A DNA stretch of 64,000 bases, taken from Bacteroidota bacterium (GTDB lineage: Bacteria; Bacteroidota; Bacteroidia; Flavobacteriales; Flavobacteriaceae). This document shows positions 1 to 8,824 of the stretch, piece by piece. The stretch spans positions 23,600 to 87,599 of the forward strand of contig JAQCIQ010000007.1 in NCBI GenBank assembly GCA_027592025.1, in the 5' to 3' direction. The notes beneath the pieces are model-generated. The model was not told the origin of the DNA. It saw only the letters and a program-made list of their open reading frames with translations, and did no database searches. The translations under genes and the position numbers were made by a program. Every line of letters begins with the position of its first letter. Position 1 is the first letter of the stretch.

Positions 1-202
1 ATTGAACCCCTCCTGACAAACCATATTGAGCAACTCCTGAGGGTCCATTGTTCAACAAATTATACTGAAATCCCACATAGAATTGATCTTCTCGAAAAAG
101 ACTGTCAACCTCTCTGGCGGCATTTTGGCCGTAAGCAGCCGATACCAATGTCAGGGACAGGACCGCCAACAAACTGAAAGGAATAATTAATGTGTTTTTC
201 AT
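1..202 (-). CDS. Outer-membrane beta-barrel (porin/PorT-like) protein, N-terminal fragment
   Basis: Reading the minus strand from an ATG at 202 gives a 67-residue open fragment that runs off the window edge. It starts with a signal peptide (MKNTLIIPF..., hydrophobic core, cleavage near SAAYGQ). The mature start contains FYVGFQYNLLNN, a pattern I associate with PorT-like outer-membrane barrel proteins that often follow exbD in flavobacteria. Only the first strand or so is visible, so the family assignment is tentative; the signal peptide and reading frame are clear. A terminator lies between it and exbD, so it may be a separate or attenuated transcription unit. Confidence 0.6.
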   Translation of the reverse strand, partial: MKNTLIIPFSLLAVLSLTLVSAAYGQNAAREVDSLFREDQFYVGFQYNLLNNGPSGVAQYGLSGGVQ

Positions 203-220
203 TGAAAATATTTAAAGAAA

Positions 221-249
221 AAAAAGCACCCCGAAATGGCGTGCTTTTT
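221..249 (-). terminator. Intrinsic terminator after the second exbD
   Basis: The arms AAAAAGCAC and GTGCTTTTT form a perfect 9-bp hairpin. On the minus strand the 3' arm runs into a T-rich tract. It lies just downstream of the exbD gene ending at 268 and just upstream of the barrel-protein start at 202. Confidence 0.7.
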
Positions 250-267
250 ATTGTTTCTAGTTGAACA

Positions 268-747
268 CTAAAAATTATTAGCCACCTCTCCTTGACGGGT
301 GGTGTAGTTGATCTTTAAGGCATTTACTTTTCTCAATTCTTGCTTGATGTCACCAACAATACCCATACCGGCTTTCTTGTCTACTTTCAAAGCAGTAATC
401 AGAAAAGGAACCAATTCTTCGCGTTTTGAAGCGCGTTCTGCCGCAACAAATGCCGCGATGTCACTCACTTCAGCGAATTTGTCATTCAATTGAATTCGAG
501 CTTCCTTACCATACTGCTGCACATAATTCCTACTTGGTTTACCAGCATAGATATACATGATCAAATCCTTTTTACCGAGTTTTTCAACTTGGTCTGCACT
601 TGGCAAACTATTCTCGATTTTTAAGGTATTTTCACGCATCACCGTCGCAACCATAAAGAAGAACAATAGCATAAACACAATGTCCGGCAAAGAAGCGGTT
701 GAAATGGCTGGGAGCTCTCCTCCTGTTTTCTTTTTAAATTTTGGCAT
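268..747 (-). CDS. exbD: Biopolymer transporter ExbD (second copy of the cluster)
   Basis: This 159-residue ExbD/TolR-family inner-membrane protein would couple the proton motive force to TonB as part of an ExbB-ExbD motor. It has a short basic cytoplasmic N-terminus, one transmembrane helix at about residues 20-40 with the family aspartate (LPDIVFML, D22) at its start, and a periplasmic C-terminal domain. It is the last exb gene of the cluster, 11 nt after the other exbD. Two different exbD genes in tandem are common in flavobacteria, where one may act as the structural partner of the other; that division of labour is inference. Confidence 0.9.
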   Translation of the reverse strand: MPKFKKKTGGELPAISTASLPDIVFMLLFFFMVATVMRENTLKIENSLPSADQVEKLGKKDLIMYIYAGKPSRNYVQQYGKEARIQLNDKFAEVSDIAAFVAAERASKREELVPFLITALKVDKKAGMGIVGDIKQELRKVNALKINYTTRQGEVANNF

Positions 748-758
748 CTTTTTCAGTT

Positions 759-1364
759 TTATTGTACTTCAGACAGTTTTTGAGGGTATTCTATTTTAAT
801 CTGCTCAATAACTTCTTTCAATTTAGTCTTGTTACCACCCCAATTCACATTGTTGTAGTTACTCTCCATCTCTACAAAATTCATTTTCCCAAATCCTTTG
901 GCTGGACCCAATTCCAACGCACGACGGTTTCTCAACTCATTGTACGCTGCAACCAATTCATTTTGAACTGAAATGTAGACACCGTAGGTGGTTTCTCTAT
1001 CATTCTTCAATGAAATAATGGCCTTGTCTGGATTGTCGGATGAAGAAGGGTCTTTGGTTCCATTGCAATAATCACAAGTACCATCTCCTCCGTTATCCAA
1101 AAATTTGACTGCCGCTGGTCTCAAGTCTTTCAATTCCATGAGCTCATCTTCAACCAATAACTGATCTCTACCGTTTAGTAAAACCGTAAAAATGTTCTTT
1201 TGTTTGATTTTTACATCTTCAGGAGAATCTTCAATTGGTGGCAACTTTCGGCTTATACCACTATCTGTTTCAATGGTCGTAGTGACCAAGAAAAAGATAA
1301 GGAGCAAGAAGGCAATATCTGCCATGGAGCCGGCGTTTACCTCTGGTGCTGATCGTTTTGCCAT
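759..1364 (-). CDS. exbD: Biopolymer transporter ExbD (first copy, with a CxxC insertion)
   Basis: This 201-residue ExbD/TolR-family protein has one N-terminal membrane helix at about residues 15-33, preceded by the conserved aspartate (SMADIAFL, D16), and a periplasmic domain. It is about 40 residues longer than its neighbour. Part of the extra length is a loop with a CDYC pair (C97 and C100) in GGDGTCDYCNGT, which could form a disulfide in the periplasm. It starts 2 nt after the preceding small membrane gene, so the genes are almost certainly co-transcribed with exbB. Function in TonB energisation is family knowledge; the role of the cysteines is unknown. Confidence 0.9.
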   Translation of the reverse strand: MAKRSAPEVNAGSMADIAFLLLIFFLVTTTIETDSGISRKLPPIEDSPEDVKIKQKNIFTVLLNGRDQLLVEDELMELKDLRPAAVKFLDNGGDGTCDYCNGTKDPSSSDNPDKAIISLKNDRETTYGVYISVQNELVAAYNELRNRRALELGPAKGFGKMNFVEMESNYNNVNWGGNKTKLKEVIEQIKIEYPQKLSEVQ

Positions 1365-1366
1365 AA

Positions 1367-1813
1367 CTAACTAATCGATTTTTTGATGCTAGAAAAGGCC
1401 ATAGAGCCTATAGCAACAACAGTTAAAATGTAAAATAAATACAACCCTGTGTCAATCCATTTAGATCCACTTGCAGAGAGGATCTCTCCGTCACGCATTT
1501 CGGTTTCGACGCCTTCGGCCAAAACAAAATAGGTGAAAAGAATCAATCCTGCCAATACTCCTGTGTTAACAGCAAACTGCTTTAGGGCATCCTTGTTTGA
1601 AAGAACATTTTTCAAAGTGAAAAATAAGACGAAAACAAGAACTACTCCCAAAATCAGATAAGCCACATACATAAAAGGAGTCACAAAACTGCTTTGAAGA
1701 TCTTCAGACGCCTTAATAGCATCATCTCCAACTGCAATAATACGTGCTAAGAAATAAATAGCCACTACACCTATTAGTCCTACGACAATTTTAAATACTT
1801 TTTGAAAATCCAT
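1367..1813 (-). CDS. Small four-helix membrane protein of the exb cluster
   Basis: A 148-residue protein with about four predicted membrane helices (around residues 8-24, 47-68, 84-103 and 122-140) and no recognised catalytic motif. It sits between exbB (24 nt gap) and the first exbD (2 nt gap). I recall an unnamed membrane protein at this position in other flavobacterial exb clusters, which suggests a role in assembly or function of the TonB motor. I do not recognise a named family. The N-terminus MDFQKVFKIVVG lacks a signal-peptidase site, fitting an inner-membrane protein. Confidence 0.75.
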   Translation of the reverse strand: MDFQKVFKIVVGLIGVVAIYFLARIIAVGDDAIKASEDLQSSFVTPFMYVAYLILGVVLVFVLFFTLKNVLSNKDALKQFAVNTGVLAGLILFTYFVLAEGVETEMRDGEILSASGSKWIDTGLYLFYILTVVAIGSMAFSSIKKSIS

Positions 1814-1837
1814 AATTATAGTATTTTAGGTGGTTGA

Positions 1838-2620
1838 TTATTTTTTGTTTTTGACCAACAAATCCATTAAGGAAATTGAAGCGTCTTCCATATCGTTAAC
1901 AATACTGTCAATTTTTGCAATGATGTAATTGTAAAATACTTGCAATATAATAGCAACAACCAAACCAAAAACTGTAGTTAAAAGGGCTACCTTGATACCA
2001 CCTGCTACCAATGAAGGCTGCATATCGCCAGCAGCTTCGATTTTATCGAAAGCCTGAATCATTCCAATTACTGTTCCCATGAAACCGAGCATCGGAGCCA
2101 ATGCGATAAAAAGAGAAATCCAAGAAACGTTTTTCTCCAGTTGTCCCATTTGAACACCACCGTAAGCCACAACAGCTTTCTCGGCCGCTTCCAAACTATC
2201 ATCGGCGCGATCTAATCCCTGATAGAAGATAGAAGCAACGGGGCCTTTAGTGTTTCTGCAAACTTCTTTTGCAGCATTAACTCCACCCGAAGACAAAGCA
2301 TCTTCTACTTCTTGGGTTAATTTTTTTGAGTTTGTAGTAGAGAGGTTCAAATAAATGATACGTTCAATTGCGATAGCCAATCCAAGGATCAAACACAGCA
2401 AAACGATTCCCATAAATCCTGGGCCTCCTTGAATGAATCTCTTTTTAAGCTCTTGATGAAATCCAACGCTAGTAGCGTCATCAGACACAACGTTGTCGGC
2501 AGGAACGACGTCATCTTGAAGTTCCATGGCTAGGTTATTAGCCGAAGAAAAAGCGTAAGAAGCAGTGTTACCTGCAGTCATCAAAGCAACCAAAAGAATA
2601 AGTGAAAATAAATTTTTCAT
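1838..2620 (-). CDS. exbB: MotA/TolQ/ExbB proton channel family protein
   Basis: This 260-residue ExbB/TolQ protein would form the multimeric core of the inner-membrane motor that powers TonB-dependent outer-membrane transport. It has an N-terminal signal-like segment (MKNLFSLILLVALMTAGNTASYA), a first membrane helix at about residues 70-90, a cytoplasmic region, and the conserved paired helices with SLFIALAPMLGFMGTVIGMI and a further helix near residues 205-235. It is the first gene of a five-gene minus-strand cluster with the small membrane protein and two exbD genes. The tRNA-Ser gene lies just upstream. Confidence 0.9.
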   Translation of the reverse strand: MKNLFSLILLVALMTAGNTASYAFSSANNLAMELQDDVVPADNVVSDDATSVGFHQELKKRFIQGGPGFMGIVLLCLILGLAIAIERIIYLNLSTTNSKKLTQEVEDALSSGGVNAAKEVCRNTKGPVASIFYQGLDRADDSLEAAEKAVVAYGGVQMGQLEKNVSWISLFIALAPMLGFMGTVIGMIQAFDKIEAAGDMQPSLVAGGIKVALLTTVFGLVVAIILQVFYNYIIAKIDSIVNDMEDASISLMDLLVKNKK

Positions 2621-2692
2621 GGTGGTGAATTTAATTAGTTTAAAATTAGAGGATAAATATATAAAATTAAAATGGGTTCTAAAATAAATTTG

Positions 2693-2780
2693 CAGAGAGG
2701 AAGGGATTCGAACCCTCGATACGCTTTTGGCGTATACACACTTTCCAGGCGTGCGCCTTCGACCACTCGGCCACCTCTCT
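2693..2780 (-). tRNA. tRNA-Ser (GGA)
   Basis: The minus strand from 2780 folds as a class II tRNA of 88 nt. The acceptor strands AGAGAGG (2774-2780) and CCTCTCT (2694-2700) pair perfectly, the D-arm has GGCCGAGTGG, the anticodon loop CTGGAAA gives GGA, there is a long variable arm with paired TACGC/GCGTA, and the T-arm carries GGTTCGAATCC. The discriminator base is G at 2693 and CCA is not encoded. Confidence 0.95.
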
Positions 2781-2850
2781 AAAGTTTACTTCAAAAGCGT
2801 TGCCAAGAAACAAAAAAAACGCTGATTACTCAAAAAATAAGAGTGCTATT

Positions 2851-3882
2851 TTAAGCGATTTCTCCTGCGATCGATTCTTCAAACCTCAGCTTGAGATGTT
2901 TGTAATCACCTGGATCATTGGCCAGCAAAAACATTAATTTTGTCAATGCAGCTTCAGTGGTGATGTCTTTGCCCGAAATAATCCCAATCCGCTTAAGCTC
3001 AATACTGGTCCCATAAACTCCCATAGAAACTTCACCTCCAGAACATTGCGTAACATTTACGATTGGAAATCCTTGGTTTACCATGCCTTCTAACAAATCT
3101 ATAAACCACTTAGAGGTGGTCGTGTTTCCAGATCCGAAAGACTCTAGAACTACTCCCTTAAGGTTAGATTTCAACAAAACAGCCTCAACAAAATCTTTAG
3201 TAATTCCTGGGAACAATTTCAGAATTCCAACGGAACACTCCATCGATTTGTAACTTGTAAACGGCAATTGACCCGTGTTTTTGAGTAAAATTTCGGTTTG
3301 AACTTCCAAATGAACTCCCGAAGTAATCAAAGGAGGATAGTTTGGGGAGTCAAATGCTTCAAATTGTTCTGCACTAATTTTAGTCGTCCGGTTACCACGA
3401 TAAAGTTTGTATTCAAAATACAGACACACTTCTTTGACGCTGGGTTTGCCTTTCTCAGTAAGGGCTGCTATTTGAATTGCAGTAATTAAATTTTCTTTTG
3501 CGTCAGTTCTCAAGTCGCCAATGGGCAACTGGGAACCTGTTAGAATGACAGCCTTATCCAGATGTTGCAACATAAAACTGAGGGCAGAAGCAGTATAACT
3601 CATGGTGTCACTGCCATGCAAAATCACAAATCCGTCATATGAATGATATTTTTGATCAATGATCTCAACTATTTCAATCCAAATCTTTGGGTGCATGTCG
3701 GATGAATCAATCGGATTAGCAATTGCGCAATGATCGATATGGCATTGGAGCAATCTCAATTCAGGAATTTCATCCAATACCTTTTGGAAGTCAAAAGGTC
3801 TTAGACTACCACTGTTATAATCCCGGCGCATACCAATGGTTCCACCAGTATAAATGAGCAATATTTTTGGAGCTTTTATCAC
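2851..3882 (-). CDS. ansA: Type I L-asparaginase
   Basis: A 343-residue cytoplasmic asparaginase that hydrolyses L-asparagine to aspartate and ammonia. The first catalytic threonine motif is visible as LIYTGGTIGM near residues 9-18 and the second as HGSDTMSYTASAL near residues 90-102; no signal peptide is present, which fits the type I (AnsA) group. Length is typical. Its ATG overlaps the stop of the upstream tatD-family gene by 4 nt (ATGA), so the two are translationally coupled. Confidence 0.92.
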   Translation of the reverse strand: MIKAPKILLIYTGGTIGMRRDYNSGSLRPFDFQKVLDEIPELRLLQCHIDHCAIANPIDSSDMHPKIWIEIVEIIDQKYHSYDGFVILHGSDTMSYTASALSFMLQHLDKAVILTGSQLPIGDLRTDAKENLITAIQIAALTEKGKPSVKEVCLYFEYKLYRGNRTTKISAEQFEAFDSPNYPPLITSGVHLEVQTEILLKNTGQLPFTSYKSMECSVGILKLFPGITKDFVEAVLLKSNLKGVVLESFGSGNTTTSKWFIDLLEGMVNQGFPIVNVTQCSGGEVSMGVYGTSIELKRIGIISGKDITTEAALTKLMFLLANDPGDYKHLKLRFEESIAGEIA

Positions 3883-4649
3883 CAGCAGTTAAAAATAAAG
3901 GAGGCGTTTTCAGTTGTCACTTCGATAATTTGTTTTCTCGGCAGCTTATAAATCAAGGCCAATTTATCAATTACTTCGGATATAAAGGCACTTTCATTCC
4001 GTTTTCCTCGATAAGGAACTGGCGCCAAGTAGGGTGAATCTGTTTCTAGGACGATATGTTTTAAAGGAATATCGTGCAAAAATTGATCTATACCTCCATT
4101 CTTAAAAGTTACCACACCGCCTATACCCAGTTTCATGTTAAAAGAAATGGCCCTCTTCGCTTGCTGCAAATTCCCAGTGAAACAATGAAAGATGCCTCTT
4201 AATCTAGGATTGTTTTCTTGCTCCAAAATCTCAAATATTTCATCGAAGGCATCCCTGCAGTGTATTACAATGGGAAGGTCATGGTATTGGGCTAACCTAA
4301 TCTGCTCGACGAAGGCCTGTTGCTGTAGGCCAAGTGTCCTTTTGTCCCAGAACAAATCAATCCCTATTTCTCCAATGGCTACGAAAGACTTTTTGGAAAG
4401 CATGTCTCGGACATGCGATAATTCTGAATCAACAGTTTCCTTTTTAACGTGGGTGGGATGAAGTCCAATCATCAAACGAATATTTTCTGGATATTTTTCC
4501 TCCAAAGCAATCATGGCTGCTGTGTAGGTCGAGTCAATAGAAGGCAAGAAATGTCTGTTAATGCCGAGCTCGAACCCGCGAGAAATGACCTCGTCCCTAT
4601 CTTGATCAAACTCTTCGACGTACAAATGAGTATGCGTATCTGTGATCAT
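3879..4649 (-). CDS. TatD family metal-dependent deoxyribonuclease
   Basis: A 256-residue TatD-type TIM-barrel hydrolase. Metal-binding motifs are DTHTHLY at residues 3-9, a glutamate in AIGEIGID, IHCRDAFDE, FHCFTG and ETDSPYLAP, in the usual order. Family members are 3'-5' DNases or RNases involved in DNA repair and turnover. It overlaps asparaginase by 4 nt; this TatD-AnsA pairing is frequent in Bacteroidota but the functional link is unclear. The specific subfamily (TatD, YcfH or YjjV) is not settled from sequence alone. Confidence 0.92.
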   Translation of the reverse strand: MITDTHTHLYVEEFDQDRDEVISRGFELGINRHFLPSIDSTYTAAMIALEEKYPENIRLMIGLHPTHVKKETVDSELSHVRDMLSKKSFVAIGEIGIDLFWDKRTLGLQQQAFVEQIRLAQYHDLPIVIHCRDAFDEIFEILEQENNPRLRGIFHCFTGNLQQAKRAISFNMKLGIGGVVTFKNGGIDQFLHDIPLKHIVLETDSPYLAPVPYRGKRNESAFISEVIDKLALIYKLPRKQIIEVTTENASFIFNCW

Positions 4650-4682
4650 AATGGTTGGTTTAATCCAAGGGATTGAATACCA

Positions 4683-5894
4683 TTACAGCTCTAAGGCCTT
4701 TTTAATATCGTTATCCATTAAAAACTCTTCTGGATTTTCGATAGCCTCTTTGACTGCTACTAGGAAGCCAACACTTTCGCGTCCGTCAATAATGCGGTGA
4801 TCGTATGACAACGCTAAGTACATGACAGGTCGAATTTCAACTTTTCCATTGATAGCAACTGGACGCTCAACAATGTTGTGCATACCAAGGATACCGCTTT
4901 GAGGTGGATTAATAATAGGGGTCGAAAGCATGCTTCCAAATACCCCTCCGTTAGAAATGGTAAAGGTGCCACCAGTCATCTCATCGACAGTAATCTGTCC
5001 ATCTCTGGCTCTAATCGCCAATCGCTTGACCTCTTCTTCAACTCCTTTAAAAGACAACTTCTCTGCATGTCTGATGACGGGAACCATTAATCCTTTTGGG
5101 CCAGAAACTGCAATGCTGATGTCTTGAAAATTGTAAGTAATCATTTCTTGGCCATCAATCATTGAGTTAACCGCAGGAAACATCTTTAAAGCTCTTACTG
5201 TTGCCAAGGTAAAGAAGCTCATAAATCCGAGACCTACATCGTGCTTCTTGGTGAATTCTTCCTTGAATTTTTTGCGAATGTCAAAAATTGCCGACATGTC
5301 AACCTCGTTAAAAGTTGTCAGCATGGCGGTCTCATTCTTTGCTTGGACTAATCGCTCTGCTACCTTTCTTCGTAACATGGACAATTTTGTTCTGCTCGAA
5401 TCTCTATCTCCTAAGGCCGAATTTGAGCCCATAGAGGGAACCGCGTTCAATGCGTCTTCTTTAGTTACACGACCGTCGCGGCCCGTGCCATCGACGCTAG
5501 CCGAATCAATGCCTTTTTCCGACAAGATTTTTTTTGCTGCTGGGCTGGCCGCTCCTGTTGCATAGGTGGTCGCCACGGGAGCAGTTGGGGTAGCAATTGG
5601 GGCAGCAGTTTGTGACTGCACAACGGCAATGGCATTGGTCATTCCTTCCGGCTTCTCGGCGCTTGTATCAATCAAACAAACCACTTGGCCCACCGCCACA
5701 GCTTCACCTTCCTCCGCTTTAAGGGTGATAATTCCACTAACCTCAGCAGGGAGTTCCAAGGTCGCCTTGTCTGAGTCCACCTCAGCAATGGCCTGATCCT
5801 TTTCGACATAGTCTCCGTTGGCCACCAGCCAAGTTGCAATTTCAACCTCTGTTATCGATTCGCCTGGTGAAGGCACTTTCATTTCTACTATCAT
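4683..5894 (-). CDS. sucB: 2-oxoglutarate dehydrogenase E2, dihydrolipoyl succinyltransferase
   Basis: A 403-residue E2 subunit that transfers succinyl groups from lipoate to CoA in the TCA cycle. It has an N-terminal lipoyl domain with the lipoylated lysine K43 in VDSDKATLE, an Ala/Pro/Thr-rich linker at about residues 85-112, a peripheral subunit-binding domain at about 113-150, and a C-terminal acyltransferase domain with the catalytic SYDHRIIDG near residue 375. The length and single lipoyl domain fit succinyltransferase rather than acetyltransferase E2. The E1 gene lies immediately upstream with 24 nt between them, so they form an operon. Confidence 0.95.
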   Translation of the reverse strand: MIVEMKVPSPGESITEVEIATWLVANGDYVEKDQAIAEVDSDKATLELPAEVSGIITLKAEEGEAVAVGQVVCLIDTSAEKPEGMTNAIAVVQSQTAAPIATPTAPVATTYATGAASPAAKKILSEKGIDSASVDGTGRDGRVTKEDALNAVPSMGSNSALGDRDSSRTKLSMLRRKVAERLVQAKNETAMLTTFNEVDMSAIFDIRKKFKEEFTKKHDVGLGFMSFFTLATVRALKMFPAVNSMIDGQEMITYNFQDISIAVSGPKGLMVPVIRHAEKLSFKGVEEEVKRLAIRARDGQITVDEMTGGTFTISNGGVFGSMLSTPIINPPQSGILGMHNIVERPVAINGKVEIRPVMYLALSYDHRIIDGRESVGFLVAVKEAIENPEEFLMDNDIKKALEL

Positions 5895-5918
5895 GAAATT
5901 GATATTAAATTTTCAAAA

Positions 5919-8681
5919 TTATGAGTTTCGTTGATTATCCTTTGACGCATCGAAAACGAAATCTATGACTTCCCTGTGTCGACGTTGATATCTCACACTA
6001 CTTCCTGCTGCTGGAGCGCCATATGGTCTTCGTGATGCTATTCTGAAGGACCTGACTGGGTCAAAATTCATCAATAAATAGCCAAAAGCCCCCATATTTC
6101 TAGGTTCTTCCTGAGCCCAAACAAAATCTTTGACATGAGCGTATTTATTCAAAACCGCCGTCAATTGTACTTTAGGTAATGGGAACAATTGCTCCAATCT
6201 AACCAAAGCCACATCCATTCTCCCCAGTTTACTCCTCTCTTCTAACAAATCGTAATAGAATTTGCCTGTCACAAATACTACTGTTTTGACTTGTTGAGCA
6301 TCTACTTGAGCATCATCAATAAGCTCATGAAATTGGCCATTTGCAAATTCGTCAACGGACGAAACTACCAGAGGATGTCTTAAAAGACTCTTAGGTGTGA
6401 ACACAATCAAAGGTTTGCGGTAATTGGATTTCATTTGTCGACGCAACAAGTGGAATAGATTAGCAGGAGTGGTACAATCAGCAACAAACATATTGTCTTT
6501 GGCGCACAATTGTAAAAAACGTTCCATTCGGGCCGAGGAGTGCTCTGCCCCCTGCCCTTCATAGCCGTGAGGCAACAAAACAACCAAGCCATTTTGCAAT
6601 TTCCACTTATCTTCAGCTGAAGAAACATACTGGTCGAACATGATTTGAGCGCCATTGACAAAATCGCCAAATTGAGCTTCCCAAATGGTCAGTGTGTTTG
6701 GACTGGCCATGGCATAACCATAGTCAAATCCAACCACGCCATATTCCGAAAGGAGGGAATTATAAATTTGAAATGCATCCTTTTCTTTGCCGATTTTCTC
6801 CAACAAAATCACTTCCTCCTCACTGTCTTCAACCTTTACAACCGCATGTCGATGAGAAAACGTCCCTCTCTCGACATCCTGACCTGAAATTCTCACTTGA
6901 AATCCTTCATCGAGCAAACTGGCATAAGCCAAGTGCTCTCCCATTGACCAATCTAATTGATTGTTGTCAAACATATCCTGTCGTGATTCAACGAGTCTCT
7001 GGATTTTTTTAATAAATTTTTTGTCCGTGGGAAGATTTGACAGAACTAATGTCAACTCCTTTAATCTAGACTTAGGAAAAGAAGTGTCAACGGTCTTTAA
7101 CATCTCCTCCTCGGTTACTCGTGTTAATCCAGACCATTCATCCTCCATAAATGGTGTGATAATGGTCTTCTCAATTTTTCTTGAATCTTCTAGGGCCTCT
7201 TCCAAAAAGTGTCTGTAATGCTGCTGCATTTCCTCAATTTCAGCGCTTTGAATTGAACCCTCAGCAAGCAGTTTTTGGGAATATATTTCTAATGGATTCT
7301 TGTGATTTGCAATGGCCTTGTAAAGTATGGGCTGGGTAAATTTAGGCTCATCTCCTTCGTTGTGACCATACTTTCTGTAGCCCAATAGATCGATAAAAAC
7401 ATCCCTTTTAAAAGCCATTCTAAAGTCTAAAGCAAATATCATCGCATGAACCACGGCCTCTACATCATCTGCATTGACATGCAGAACGGGCGACAAAGTT
7501 ACTTTTCCGACATCCGTACAATAGGTGCTTGAACGACCATCCTTATAATTGGTTGTAAATCCTATCTGATTGTTGACCACAATGTGGATCGTTCCACCAG
7601 TTTTGTAGCCGTCCAACTGAGCCATTTGTACCACTTCATAAACCACTCCTTGCCCAGCAATGGCAGCATCGCCGTGAACCAGAATAGGCAAAACTGTATC
7701 AAGGCCCTTTGACCTGTTATGGTCAATTTTAGCCCTAGTAATCCCTTCGACTACTGGTCCAACAGTTTCCAAATGAGAAGGGTTAGGCGCTATATTCAAA
7801 TGTATTTTCTTACCACCGTCGGTCTCTCTGTAACTGGTCCAGCCCAGGTGATACTTAACGTCTCCGTCAAACACCTCTTGTTCGTAGTCTTTACCGTCAA
7901 ATTCGCTAAAAATATCTCGAGGTGATTTGCCAAAAATATTAGTCAAGACGTTCAATCTGCCTCGGTGAGCCATTCCCATCACAAATTCCTTGATGCCGTA
8001 ATTGGCAGCATTTTCAATCAAGGCATCAAGTGCTGGAATCAAAGATTCGCCCCCTTCGAGGGAAAACCGCTTTTGACCAACATATTTGGTATGTAAAAAC
8101 TGCTCAAAAGAAACAGCCTCAGACAATTTTCTTAATATATTTTTTTTGGTCGATATCGAAAATTTTGGATGATTGTCGTTGACATTCAATCTGTTCTGAA
8201 TCCATTCCACCTCTTCGGGTTTTCGGATATACATGTATTCAACTCCGATGGCATCACAATAAATGGATTCTAAATGCTTAATTATATTGACCAAACTGGA
8301 CTTGCCAATGCCTAGGATGGACCCTGCGTCAAAGTCAAGAGACAAGTCGCTTTCATTCAAGCCAAACTGGCCAATAGAAAGATCGGGGGTGTAAGTTCTG
8401 CGTTGTCGAACCGGATTGGTTTTGGTAAATAAATGACCTCTGGTGCGATAAGCGTTGATGAGTTTAACCACTTGAAACTCCTTTTGAACCTTCTCTGGTA
8501 TTTGCATTGAAACCCCCTCGATGAGCTGGTTTTCTAGACCGTATTGCTCGGTGCCGAAATCATATCCTTGGAAAAAAGCTCTCCAACTGGGCTCTATTGA
8601 ATCAGGGTTGGTAAGGTATTGGTCATATAGCTCAGCGAAATAGGCAGTGTGCGCCGCGTTTAAAAAAGAGTATTTGTCCAT
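5919..8681 (-). CDS. sucA: 2-oxoglutarate dehydrogenase E1 component
   Basis: A thiamine-diphosphate E1 decarboxylase of about 920 residues. It begins with the E1o N-terminal segment (YSFLNAAHTAYFAELYDQYL) and contains AHRGRLNVL, the ThDP-binding HGDAAIAGQGVVYE and a C-terminal transketolase-like region. I chose the ATG at 8681 (MDKYSFLN) because family members start here; an upstream in-frame ATG at 8714 would add 11 residues without homology. It feeds succinyl groups to the SucB lipoyl domain encoded next. The E3 subunit is not in the window. Confidence 0.95.
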   Translation of the reverse strand: MDKYSFLNAAHTAYFAELYDQYLTNPDSIEPSWRAFFQGYDFGTEQYGLENQLIEGVSMQIPEKVQKEFQVVKLINAYRTRGHLFTKTNPVRQRRTYTPDLSIGQFGLNESDLSLDFDAGSILGIGKSSLVNIIKHLESIYCDAIGVEYMYIRKPEEVEWIQNRLNVNDNHPKFSISTKKNILRKLSEAVSFEQFLHTKYVGQKRFSLEGGESLIPALDALIENAANYGIKEFVMGMAHRGRLNVLTNIFGKSPRDIFSEFDGKDYEQEVFDGDVKYHLGWTSYRETDGGKKIHLNIAPNPSHLETVGPVVEGITRAKIDHNRSKGLDTVLPILVHGDAAIAGQGVVYEVVQMAQLDGYKTGGTIHIVVNNQIGFTTNYKDGRSSTYCTDVGKVTLSPVLHVNADDVEAVVHAMIFALDFRMAFKRDVFIDLLGYRKYGHNEGDEPKFTQPILYKAIANHKNPLEIYSQKLLAEGSIQSAEIEEMQQHYRHFLEEALEDSRKIEKTIITPFMEDEWSGLTRVTEEEMLKTVDTSFPKSRLKELTLVLSNLPTDKKFIKKIQRLVESRQDMFDNNQLDWSMGEHLAYASLLDEGFQVRISGQDVERGTFSHRHAVVKVEDSEEEVILLEKIGKEKDAFQIYNSLLSEYGVVGFDYGYAMASPNTLTIWEAQFGDFVNGAQIMFDQYVSSAEDKWKLQNGLVVLLPHGYEGQGAEHSSARMERFLQLCAKDNMFVADCTTPANLFHLLRRQMKSNYRKPLIVFTPKSLLRHPLVVSSVDEFANGQFHELIDDAQVDAQQVKTVVFVTGKFYYDLLEERSKLGRMDVALVRLEQLFPLPKVQLTAVLNKYAHVKDFVWAQEEPRNMGAFGYLLMNFDPVRSFRIASRRPYGAPAAGSSVRYQRRHREVIDFVFDASKDNQRNS

Positions 8682-8824
8682 TGGTGATACTATCGCATGT
8701 AGCTCATTTGTCACACAAAAGTAAAACTTTTGTCAATCAATTCGGGCAATTTAATAGCTTTTCTGAGAAATAATTGACCCTGCAATTTTGAAGGTTGAAA
8801 TCCGCCCGTCGACCGAACTCTAAC

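Noticed and set aside
8682..8714. Longer N-terminus for the E1 component
   Set aside because: The 11 added residues do not resemble the family; MDKYSFLN is the expected start.
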